A program made the translations under genes and the position numbers. From positions 1 through 7,897 of the forward strand of contig JAKAMX010000036.1 of NCBI GenBank assembly GCA_021812665.1: DNA of 7,897 nt, read 5' to 3'. The notes beneath the pieces were generated by a model that saw only the letters and a program-made list of their open reading frames with translations, made no database searches and had not been told where the DNA came from. Source of the DNA: a bacterium (GTDB lineage Bacteria > Patescibacteriota > Minisyncoccia > Phycocordibacterales > UBA1550). Position 1 is the stretch's first letter. Each line of letters opens with the position of its first letter. Below are positions 1 to 5,759 of the stretch, in pieces.

Positions 1-960
1 CACACAGCAGAAGATGCAGGAAACTTTGCACGCGAGTTGCAGCTCTTGCTTCGCACGCTTGGTGTTTCTGATGCAAATATGGAAAAAGGGGAGATGCGTG
101 TCGAGGCAAACATTTCAATAAGTGCGACTGACAAACTTGGTACAAAAGTTGAAGTAAAAAATATAAACTCATTCCGCGCAGTGGAGCGCGCGATTGCATA
201 CGAAGTAGATCGTATGACAAAAATTCTCGATGGCGGTCCAGGCGAGATAGTGCAAGAGACGCGTGGGTGGGACGAAACAAAACAGGCGACATTTTCACAA
301 CGCAAAAAAGAAAGTGCGCATGACTATCGCTATTTCCCAGATCCTGATTTGCCAAAACTAAAGCGCAGCGAAATTCCTGAACTGTCGGACGAAGTGCTTA
401 AAGCATCAATGCCTGAGCTGCCATGGGAAAAACGCGCACGACTCATACGTGACTTTGGTATCAAGTCAGAGAATGCAGCCGCGTTTACTGCGGATGCAAT
501 GCTCGGCAATCTTTTTGAAATTACAGCGGCGCATATTGCAAAAGACGCATATGGTCTTCTCGAAAACTATATTACCTCTGACATTGCAGGAATTATGAAA
601 GCAAAGAGCTCGACGACATTTGGAAAAATTGAGGCAGAATCTCTTGCTAAATTAATGACACTTATCAAAGAAGGTAAACTTTCATCTCGTGGAGCAAAAG
701 ACATTTTGCTTGTGATGTATGAAGAAGGCGGTGATGCAGAAGCAATTGCAAACGCTCGTGGTCTTTTCCAAGTCAGCGACGAGGGCGCGCTTAAAGCAAT
801 CGTACAAGAAGTATTGAATGCAAACCCAACCGTTGTAGCAGAATACAAAGGTGGAAAAGTTGCAGTGCTCCCATTCCTTATCGGACAAGCAATGAAGGCA
901 AGCAAGGGTTCAGGAAATCCCGCAGCGCTCAAGACTCTTCTTGAAGAGACGCTTAAATAA
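1..960 (+). CDS. gatB: Asp-tRNA(Asn)/Glu-tRNA(Gln) amidotransferase subunit B, C-terminal part (5' truncated by window edge)
   Basis: GatB is the tRNA-binding and kinase/transamidase subunit of the cytoplasmic GatCAB complex. The complex turns misacylated Glu-tRNA(Gln) or Asp-tRNA(Asn) into the correct Gln or Asn form with ATP and an amide donor. The reading frame is open from base 1 (His-Thr-Ala-Glu...), giving 319 visible codons. GatB is usually about 470-500 residues, so roughly the first 150 or more are off the left edge. Family signatures are clear: MEKGEMRVEAN (visible residues 27-37), EVKNINSFRAVERA, an ETRGW segment, and the KES..DYRYFPDPDLP block that closes the catalytic cradle. The last 150 or so residues form the helical GatB/YqeY tail ending in a GQAMKASKGSGNP motif. 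The TTG at 37 and the first ATG are internal codons, not starts. The stop TAA is followed at once by TGA, a tandem stop. A hairpin terminator lies 20 bases downstream, so this gene ends its own transcript. Confidence 0.96.
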   Translation, partial: HTAEDAGNFARELQLLLRTLGVSDANMEKGEMRVEANISISATDKLGTKVEVKNINSFRAVERAIAYEVDRMTKILDGGPGEIVQETRGWDETKQATFSQRKKESAHDYRYFPDPDLPKLKRSEIPELSDEVLKASMPELPWEKRARLIRDFGIKSENAAAFTADAMLGNLFEITAAHIAKDAYGLLENYITSDIAGIMKAKSSTTFGKIEAESLAKLMTLIKEGKLSSRGAKDILLVMYEEGGDAEAIANARGLFQVSDEGALKAIVQEVLNANPTVVAEYKGGKVAVLPFLIGQAMKASKGSGNPAALKTLLEETLK

Positions 961-979
961 TGAATTTTTAATTAACTTC

Positions 980-1010
980 GCAAAAAAGCACACAAAGTGT
1001 GCTTTTTTGC
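980..1010. terminator. Rho-independent terminator after gatB
   Basis: A perfect 14-bp stem with a 3-base loop (AAA at 994-996). The GC-rich core GCACAC/GTGTGC (988-993 with 997-1002) is flanked by A6 (982-987) and T6 (1003-1008), and outer GC pairs (980-981 with 1009-1010) close it. The T-run directly after the core is the classic intrinsic terminator form. Because the A-run and T-run are symmetric it could also stop transcripts from the other strand, but no minus-strand gene enters from the right here. It separates gatB from the GAPDH operon. Confidence 0.9.
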
Positions 1011-1016
1011 TGTGTG

Positions 1017-1025
1017 TGATAAAAT
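1017..1025 (+). promoter_or_regulatory. Extended -10 promoter for the GAPDH operon
   Basis: TGATAAAAT is a TGn extended -10 followed by TAAAAT, 5 of 6 matches to TATAAT. It predicts a start near 1032 and a leader of about 28 bases before the ATG at 1061. A -35 box at normal spacing would lie at 997-1002, inside the gatB terminator stem, where the sequence (GTGTGC) is no match, so the TG extension probably substitutes for it. The leader has only a weak AGG (1044-1046 region), about 14 bases from the ATG, which is a poor Shine-Dalgarno site. A second TATAAA at 1033-1038 is a less likely alternative. Confidence 0.55.
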
Positions 1026-1060
1026 ATCTGCATATAAATTAATAGGTAATCACCCACATT

Positions 1061-2107
1061 ATGAAAAAAGTACGCGTAGCTATTAATGGATTTGGTCGTA
1101 TTGGACGTGCGTTTTATAAACTCGCGCGTACAAACCCAGCACTTGAAATTGTTGTAGTAAACGATCTTGGTGATCCTGCAAACATGGCATATCTCTTGAA
1201 GTACGACACGGTATATGGCCGCGCTGATTTCGATGTAGAAGTTATTCCCGCATCCGAAGGTGTTGAGCCAGGATTTGTGGTGGGCGGAGAAAAGGTTATT
1301 CTCGTTCAGGAAAAAGATGCAACGAAGCTTCCTTGGGCAAAATACAACATCGATATTGTTGTTGAGTCGACCGGATTCTTTACGAGCTATGAGAAGTCGA
1401 AGGTACATCTCGATGCAGGTGCAAAACGTGTTGTTATTACAGCACCGGTAAAAGGTGCCGCTGTTCCAGGTATTGTTGGTGAGACTGTCCTCATGGGAAT
1501 CAATGACGACAAACTTTCTACTTGTCAGATCTCATCGAACGCATCATGTACAACAAATGCCGCTTCACCTGTAATTAATATTTTGAATGAAACGATCGGT
1601 ATCGAAAAAGCGATTTTGAGTACGACACATGCATATACCGGTACGCAAAAGATCGTTGACGGTCCTGGTGGTAAGGATTTGCGCGGCGGTCGCGCAGGTG
1701 CTCAGAACATCATCCCGTCATCAACGGGTGCTGCGATCGCGGTTACAGAAGCCGTGCCAGACCTCAAAGGTAAATTTGATGGCATTTCGCTTCGCGTTCC
1801 TGTTGTCGCTGGTTCTATTGCCGATACAACATTTATTGCAAAGCGTAACACTACAGTAGAAGAGGTAAATAAAATTCTTCGCGATGCAGCAAAAGATCCT
1901 CGTTGGGATGGAATTTTTTCAGCAACTGATGAACAAATTGTTTCTTCGGATATTGTTGGGCAGCTTGATGGTGCTATCGCTGACTTAAGCATGACACGCG
2001 TTGTTGATGGTAATCTTGTAAAAGTACTTTCGTGGTACGACAACGAAATGGGTTACACCAACACACTCCTGAAGCATGTAGTAAAGGTCGCAGGTTTTCT
2101 CCAATAG
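1061..2107 (+). CDS. gap: Type I glyceraldehyde-3-phosphate dehydrogenase (NAD-dependent)
   Basis: Converts glyceraldehyde-3-phosphate, phosphate and NAD+ to 1,3-bisphosphoglycerate in the cytoplasm, the redox step of lower glycolysis. The 348 residues are slightly longer than the usual 330-340. The N-terminal Rossmann fold shows NGFGRIGR (9-16), and NDL with Asp35 favours NAD over NADP. The catalytic block SNASCTTN puts the nucleophile at Cys163, and STTHAYT gives His190. The phosphate-binding STG segment (221-223) and the C-terminal SWYDNEMGYTN are present. Oddities against textbook enzymes: the second Cys of CTTNC is Ala167, the Lys of STGAAKA is Ile226, and the RVPTPNVSVVDL stretch reads RVPVVAGSIADT. 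The fold and catalytic pair remain intact, so it should be active; these changes suggest a divergent clade. It is the first gene of the operon and ends one base before rpiB. Confidence 0.97.
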   Translation: MKKVRVAINGFGRIGRAFYKLARTNPALEIVVVNDLGDPANMAYLLKYDTVYGRADFDVEVIPASEGVEPGFVVGGEKVILVQEKDATKLPWAKYNIDIVVESTGFFTSYEKSKVHLDAGAKRVVITAPVKGAAVPGIVGETVLMGINDDKLSTCQISSNASCTTNAASPVINILNETIGIEKAILSTTHAYTGTQKIVDGPGGKDLRGGRAGAQNIIPSSTGAAIAVTEAVPDLKGKFDGISLRVPVVAGSIADTTFIAKRNTTVEEVNKILRDAAKDPRWDGIFSATDEQIVSSDIVGQLDGAIADLSMTRVVDGNLVKVLSWYDNEMGYTNTLLKHVVKVAGFLQ

Positions 2108-2108
2108 T

Positions 2109-2555
2109 ATGAAGATATTTATTGCCAGCGATCACGCAGGGTTTGAGATCAAGGAGCACCTCGTTGCCTTCCTTAAAACACTTGGACACGAGGTCGAAGA
2201 TCTCGGGGCGCATGAGCTCGAGCCTCTCGATGATTATCCAGACTATATAAAACCAGTCGCGCTTGCTGTTGCGGGAGACAGTAGCGCCAAGGGAATTATT
2301 CTCGGCGGCACAGGACAAGGTGAGGCGATCTGCGCAAACCGTGTGCCAGGTATCCGCGCTGCGGTCTACTATGGTGGGCCATTTGATGTTGCGCTCCTTT
2401 CTCGTGAGCATAATGATGCGAATATCCTTTCTCTTGGGGCACGATTTATCGATGCTGACGAGGCTGAAGGCGTGGTAAAGGCATGGCTCGAAACAAAATT
2501 CTCTGGTGATGAACGACACGTGCGCAGAATTAAAAAGCTCGATGAAGAAAAGTAA
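2109..2555 (+). CDS. rpiB: Ribose-5-phosphate isomerase B (Glu-base type)
   Basis: Interconverts ribose-5-phosphate and ribulose-5-phosphate in the non-oxidative pentose phosphate pathway. At 148 residues it is normal for the RpiB/LacAB family. Motifs in order: ASDHAGFEIKEHL (6-18), DYPDY (42-46), GGTGQGEAICANRVPGIRA (66-84), SREHNDANILSLGAR (98-112) and a C-terminal DERHVRR (134-140). The catalytic Cys of E. coli RpiB, in the CGTG loop, is replaced by Gly (GGTG), while Glu72 sits where the mycobacterial type enzyme keeps its base (GGSGNGEQ). So it probably works with Glu72. His101 of HNDAN is the expected ring-opening or substrate-binding residue. The ATG follows the gap stop by one base (TAG-T-ATG) with no Shine-Dalgarno site, suggesting translational coupling. 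The 3' end overlaps the next gene. Confidence 0.95.
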   Translation: MKIFIASDHAGFEIKEHLVAFLKTLGHEVEDLGAHELEPLDDYPDYIKPVALAVAGDSSAKGIILGGTGQGEAICANRVPGIRAAVYYGGPFDVALLSREHNDANILSLGARFIDADEAEGVVKAWLETKFSGDERHVRRIKKLDEEK

Positions 2556-3231
2556 TAAGTTTGAGATTATTCCAGCGGTGATGCCGCATGACTACGACGA
2601 CCTCGTTGAAAAGGTCGCGATGTTTGTTGGAATTGTTCCGTTTATTCAACTCGACATTATGGATGGCAAGTTTGTGCCGAGCAGAACATGGCCGCACATA
2701 CCGGGCGATACCTTTTTTAAGCGGATAGAAAATGAAGAGCAGGGGATGCCCGAGTGGGAGTCTGTAGATTTTGAAGTCGACCTCATGATTGCAAATCCAG
2801 AGCAGTGGGTACCGAGATGGGTTATTGCAGGAGCTCGTCGCATAATCGTGCATATTGAATCAGTTACTGATTTCGAGGTGATCCGCGAAGCTGTTCCTGT
2901 CGGACTCATTGAACTTGGTCTGGCAATAAATACTACAACTCCACTTTCAGCAATCGAGCCGTATCTCGATCGCATCGATTTTATTCAGTGCATGGGTATT
3001 GAGAGAATTGGTTTTCAGGGGCAAGCATTTGATGAGCGCGTGCTTGATCATATTAAAAAGCTCCGCGCTCGTTTGCCGGATATGCCGATTAGTGTTGATG
3101 GTTCTGTAAATTTTGAAACCGCACGAAGTTTGGTCGAAGCGGGAGCCACACGCCTTGTCTCAGGCTCGGCAGTTCTCGAAAGCGACGATGTTGGCAACGC
3201 TATTAGAGAACTACAGAATTTGGTATCATAA
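2542..3231 (+). CDS. Ribulose-phosphate 3-epimerase family protein with altered metal site
   Basis: A 229-residue (beta/alpha)8 protein of the Rpe family, which interconverts ribulose-5-phosphate and xylulose-5-phosphate. Matching segments: PAVMP (11-15, family PSIL), QLDIMDGKFVPS (36-47, family H.DVMDG.FVPN), DLMIANP (80-86, family HLMV..P), VHIES (103-107), CMGIERIGFQGQAFDE (150-165, family M.VNPGFGGQ.F), SVDGSVN (184-190) and VSGSAVL (206-212). Of the four usual metal ligands, the two Asp (38 and 186) remain but both His are replaced (Gln36, Asp80). The PG before FGGQ is also altered. It may be an epimerase using a different metal site, or a family member with changed substrate. The start at 2542 is chosen because homology begins at EIIPAV and it overlaps rpiB by 14 bases; an in-frame ATG at 2506 would add 12 unconserved residues. 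Neighbouring rpiB and transketolase support a role with pentose phosphates. Confidence 0.85.
   Translation: MKKSNKFEIIPAVMPHDYDDLVEKVAMFVGIVPFIQLDIMDGKFVPSRTWPHIPGDTFFKRIENEEQGMPEWESVDFEVDLMIANPEQWVPRWVIAGARRIIVHIESVTDFEVIREAVPVGLIELGLAINTTTPLSAIEPYLDRIDFIQCMGIERIGFQGQAFDERVLDHIKKLRARLPDMPISVDGSVNFETARSLVEAGATRLVSGSAVLESDDVGNAIRELQNLVS
3221..3229 (+). promoter_or_regulatory. Possible internal extended -10 promoter before transketolase
   Basis: TGGTATCAT is an extended -10 (TGn plus TATCAT, 5 of 6 to consensus) made of the last codons and stop of the Rpe-like gene. It ends 6 bases before the transketolase ATG at 3236, so transcription would begin on or next to that ATG. No convincing -35 is seen 17 bases upstream. 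It could be chance, since it is also coding sequence (Leu-Val-Ser-stop), but the same arrangement recurs at the kinase and aldolase genes in this window. Confidence 0.35.
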
Positions 3232-3235
3232 AACT

Positions 3236-4105
3236 ATGGCAGATCTCCACGATGATAAAATAAAATTTCTAGAAGAAAAAGCACTCGCAATTCGTGAGTC
3301 GATAATCACGATGCTGGTTGAAGCAAAGTCGGGTCACACCGCGGGGCCTCTCGATATGGCAGATATCTTTACCGCACTCTTTTTTCATCTCCTGAAACAC
3401 GACCCAAAGAATCCTGCTTGGGAGGATCGTGATCGTCTTGTTCTCTCGAACGGTCATATTTGCCCGGTTTACTACGCAACACTCGCGCACGCTGGATATA
3501 TTCCAATGGAAGAGTTGATGACATTGCGCAAGTTTGGATCACGCTTGCAGGGTCATCCACACCGAGACTTCTTGCCACTTCTTGAAACAAGCTCTGGCCC
3601 ACTGGGTGCTGGTCTCTCACAGGCTGTCGGTATGGCGCTCGCTGATCGTCTCGACCGCGGCATGGCAACACATCGTACAATCTATTGCTTGTTGGGTGAT
3701 GGCGAGCTCGATGAAGGGCAAAACTGGGAAGCGGCACTTCTTGCAGGGAAAGAGAAACTCCATAACCTCATTGCTATTGTCGATCGTAACAATATTCAAA
3801 TTGATGGCTTTACAGAAAACGTCATGCCGCTCGAATCATTGCGCGCAAAGTGGGAAGCGTTTAACTGGCATGTGATTGAGATCGACGGACACAACATGCG
3901 CGAGATCAACGACGCAGTCGACCAAGCGAAGGCAATTTTTGAAAAACCAACCGTTATCATTGCGCACACAATCGCGGGCAAAGGCGTGCCTGAATTTGAA
4001 AATGATTACCACTGGCACGGAACTCCACCAAACAAAGAACAAGGAGAGAAGGCACTTGCAGAACTTCGCACACTTGGTGGGAAAATAACTAGCGAACATC
4101 AATAA
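3236..4105 (+). CDS. tktA: Transketolase, N-terminal (pyrophosphate-binding) subunit
   Basis: The 289-residue half of a split transketolase, which moves two-carbon units between ketose and aldose phosphates using thiamine diphosphate (ThDP). Visible: SGHTAGPLDMAD (32-43), LSNGH (70-74), GHPHRD (106-111), SSGPLGAGLSQAVGMA (119-134), the ThDP/metal motif GDGELDEGQNWEAALLA (154-170) closing with NN (185-186), and HWHGTPPN (259-266) with the active-site-type His261. Full-length transketolase is about 620-670 residues, so this is the complete first domain only. The rest is encoded at 4336-5310. The start at 3236 lies 4 bases after the Rpe-like stop and gives the usual short lead-in before the first helix. 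A longer frame opening at 3113 would overlap 119 bases of the upstream gene with no family match. The true symbol in this organism is unsettled; tktA or tktN is conventional for this half. Confidence 0.94.
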   Translation: MADLHDDKIKFLEEKALAIRESIITMLVEAKSGHTAGPLDMADIFTALFFHLLKHDPKNPAWEDRDRLVLSNGHICPVYYATLAHAGYIPMEELMTLRKFGSRLQGHPHRDFLPLLETSSGPLGAGLSQAVGMALADRLDRGMATHRTIYCLLGDGELDEGQNWEAALLAGKEKLHNLIAIVDRNNIQIDGFTENVMPLESLRAKWEAFNWHVIEIDGHNMREINDAVDQAKAIFEKPTVIIAHTIAGKGVPEFENDYHWHGTPPNKEQGEKALAELRTLGGKITSEHQ

Positions 4106-4106
4106 T

Positions 4107-4334
4107 ATGAACAACGAAATTAAAATTGGTGTTTATAAACATGCAAAGACGGGTAACGAATACCGTGTTATTTGCCTCGCAAAGCACAGTGAGACACTTG
4201 AGGATATGGTTGTGTATGAAGCATTATATGAGAATTCAACCTCAAAATTTTGGGTTCGCCCAGCAGCTATGTTTACTGAGATTGTTGAAATAAACGGAGC
4301 ACAGACACCACGATTTATTTTTCAACACGAATAA
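4107..4334 (+). CDS. DUF1653 domain protein between the transketolase halves
   Basis: A 75-residue cytoplasmic protein with no signal or membrane segment. It matches DUF1653 along its whole length: G.YKH..TGNEYRVI (8-22), AKHSETLEDMVVYEALY (25-41), FWVRPAAMFTEIVE (48-61) and a terminal PRF. The WVRP.. MF core is the family hallmark. The biochemical function of the family is unknown to me; the small compact beta-rich layout suggests a binding module. The ATG is one base after the transketolase N stop (TAA-T-ATG), and its own stop has the same one-base gap to the transketolase C gene. It is therefore translated as part of the unit, perhaps at a level matched to both subunits. A role with transketolase or its substrates is only a guess from position. 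Confidence 0.88.
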   Translation: MNNEIKIGVYKHAKTGNEYRVICLAKHSETLEDMVVYEALYENSTSKFWVRPAAMFTEIVEINGAQTPRFIFQHE

Positions 4335-4335
4335 T

Positions 4336-5310
4336 ATGATTTCACTTAACCCAAAACTTTTTGATGCAGATGTCGAGCAGGTGCCAATCCGTCAAGGATT
4401 TGGTGATGGTCTTTTGCTTGCAGGGAAAGCGGACGAGCGCGTGGTTGCACTTTGTTGCGATTTGACCGAGTCCACAAAAATGGACGCGTTTGCAAAAGAA
4501 TTCCCAAAGCGCTTTTTTGAAATGGGCATCACTGAGCAGTCATCAGCATCAGTGGCATCAGGAATGGCAGCAATGGGAAAAATTCCATTCCTTTCTTCAT
4601 ATGCAATGTTTAGCCCTGGTCGCAACTGGGAACAAATTCGCACAACTATTTGTTACAACGATCGTCCGGTTAAAATAGCAGGCTCACACGCTGGAGTTTC
4701 TGTTGGTCCCGACGGTGGCACACACCAAGCACTCGAAGACATTGCTATTACGCGCGTTATGCCACGCATGGTCGTTATCACTCCATGTGACTCTATTGAG
4801 GCAAAGAAGGCTACGCTTGCTGCGGCAAAAACAAACTCACCTACCTATATTCGTCTTGCACGCGAAAAGACTCCTGTGGTTACCACGGAGGATACTCCAT
4901 TTGAAATTGGTAAAGCTCAAATTTTTTATCGCCCCGCTGTTGCAATCAAGGTCGGCATCATCGCATGCGGTTCACTTGTATACAACGCCATCATGGCAGC
5001 TCGCGAACTTGAGAAAAAGGGAATTGGTGCAGTAGTTATGAATATCGGAACCGTAAAGCCAATTGATCGTGAAGCTGTCGTGACTCTCGCAAAAGAATGT
5101 GGCGCAATCGTGACTGTCGAGGAGCACCAGGTTGCCGGTGGTATGGGTTCTGCGGTTGCAGAAGTTCTCGCAGCGGAGCATCCGACAAAAATTAAATTTG
5201 TCGGCGTGCAAGACCAGTTTGGTCAATCAGGTGCACCAGCGGAACTCGTGAAGCACTATGGAATGGATACGGAGGGGATTGTAGCAGCAATAGAAAATGT
5301 TATTAAGTAA
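4336..5310 (+). CDS. tktB: Transketolase, C-terminal (pyrimidine-binding plus C-terminal domain) subunit
   Basis: The second half of the split transketolase, 324 residues. The pyrimidine-binding domain covers about residues 15-190. It contains DLTESTKMDAF (42-52), FFEMGITEQ (60-68) with Glu67, the residue expected to activate the ThDP aminopyrimidine, the SSYAMFSPGRNWEQIR segment (87-102), HAGVSVGPDGGTHQALEDIA (118-137) and ARE.TPV. The transketolase C-terminal domain follows at about 205-320, with IIACGSLVYNAI, a VMNIGTVKPID turn, VEEHQVAGGMGSAVAEVL and the final QFGQSGAPAELVKHYG. It must pair with the 3236-4105 product to form the active site at the dimer interface. The split form is common in archaea and several bacterial groups. 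Dehydrogenase E1-beta or DXS identity is unlikely, because the neighbours are pentose phosphate genes and the C-terminal motif ends in QSG.P.EL. Confidence 0.94.
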   Translation: MISLNPKLFDADVEQVPIRQGFGDGLLLAGKADERVVALCCDLTESTKMDAFAKEFPKRFFEMGITEQSSASVASGMAAMGKIPFLSSYAMFSPGRNWEQIRTTICYNDRPVKIAGSHAGVSVGPDGGTHQALEDIAITRVMPRMVVITPCDSIEAKKATLAAAKTNSPTYIRLAREKTPVVTTEDTPFEIGKAQIFYRPAVAIKVGIIACGSLVYNAIMAARELEKKGIGAVVMNIGTVKPIDREAVVTLAKECGAIVTVEEHQVAGGMGSAVAEVLAAEHPTKIKFVGVQDQFGQSGAPAELVKHYGMDTEGIVAAIENVIK

Positions 5311-5321
5311 TTAGTAAAAAT

Positions 5322-5717
5322 ATGCAGGAAGCATTATTTGGATTAGTCGGAGTGGTTTTGGGTGGTATGATAGGAATTGTTGGGCAACTTGTCTCGATTC
5401 ATTTAGAAAATAAAAAATGGAAAAAAGAAAAGCTGATAGAAGATTTAAGAATAAAAAAGCACAATCTTGAAAATAAATATGCTGAGGCCCTGCCGGAAGT
5501 GCGTAAAAGTTTAGATGCTGAATACATCAACGCCGAAGTCGCTCTCGATATGATTCATTATTTCCCGGAGAATGTACAAGATGCGTTTAGGACTTTAATG
5601 AACCCCCTAGAACATAATACAGGAACCAAAAGGTCCAATTATTTTAAACTAATTTCAGAAGTGAAAAAATCGCTAAATAATATTGATGCTGAGATTAAAG
5701 AGAAAATAGAAAATTAA
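5322..5717 (+). CDS. Small membrane-anchored coiled-coil protein, unknown function
   Basis: I do not recognise a named family. The 131-residue product begins with one hydrophobic helix (about 4-26). This helix carries a glycine zipper (Gly10, Gly14, Gly18, plus Gly7, 15, 21) that would favour helix packing in the membrane. A strongly basic stretch, KKWKKEK, follows at 31-37 and by the positive-inside rule would keep the rest in the cytoplasm. Residues 30-70 are charged and heptad-like, and a second helical charged segment ends the protein (107-130). The gene is clearly more AT-rich and lysine/AAA-rich than its neighbours, which suggests later acquisition or weaker constraint. It starts 11 bases after the transketolase C stop with no Shine-Dalgarno site and is the last gene before the shared terminator, so it is probably co-transcribed. 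A link with sugar metabolism is unproven. Confidence 0.75.
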   Translation: MQEALFGLVGVVLGGMIGIVGQLVSIHLENKKWKKEKLIEDLRIKKHNLENKYAEALPEVRKSLDAEYINAEVALDMIHYFPENVQDAFRTLMNPLEHNTGTKRSNYFKLISEVKKSLNNIDAEIKEKIEN

Positions 5718-5746
5718 AAAACCGCGGTCATGCCGCGGTTTTTTTT
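5716..5746. terminator. Bidirectional terminator between the operon and the convergent kinase gene
   Basis: A 12-bp stem: A6 plus CCGCGG (5716-5727) pairs with CCGCGG plus T6 (5733-5744) around a 5-base loop TCATG. On the plus strand the core is followed by eight T (5739-5746). On the minus strand it is followed by six T (complement of 5716-5721). The stop codon of the small membrane protein gene (5715-5717) lies in the stem foot, and the kinase stop on the minus strand is only 13 bases away, so one element can end both convergent transcripts. Confidence 0.92.
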
Positions 5747-5759
5747 ATTGTCGATTTTA

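Noticed and set aside
968..1408. Minus-strand open frame of 146 codons across the GAPDH promoter and 5' end
   Set aside because: It runs through a terminator hairpin and antisense to a clear GAPDH gene; the translation is low-complexity in character and matches nothing.
1974..2519. Minus-strand open frame of 181 codons opposite gap/rpiB
   Set aside because: Fully antisense to two well-supported genes, with no motifs, no promoter and no ribosome site; a shadow frame.
2506..2541. In-frame upstream ATG giving the Rpe-like protein 12 extra residues
   Set aside because: The extension would overlap rpiB by 50 bases and encodes residues with no family match; homology starts just after the ATG at 2542.
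3113..3235. Upstream in-frame start for the transketolase N subunit
   Set aside because: It lies inside the Rpe-like gene in another frame and adds 41 residues unlike transketolase; 3236 gives normal operon spacing and a normal N-terminus.
5271..5277. GGAGGGG as a Shine-Dalgarno site for the small membrane protein gene
   Set aside because: It lies about 45 bases before the ATG, inside transketolase C coding sequence, too far to act as a ribosome binding site.
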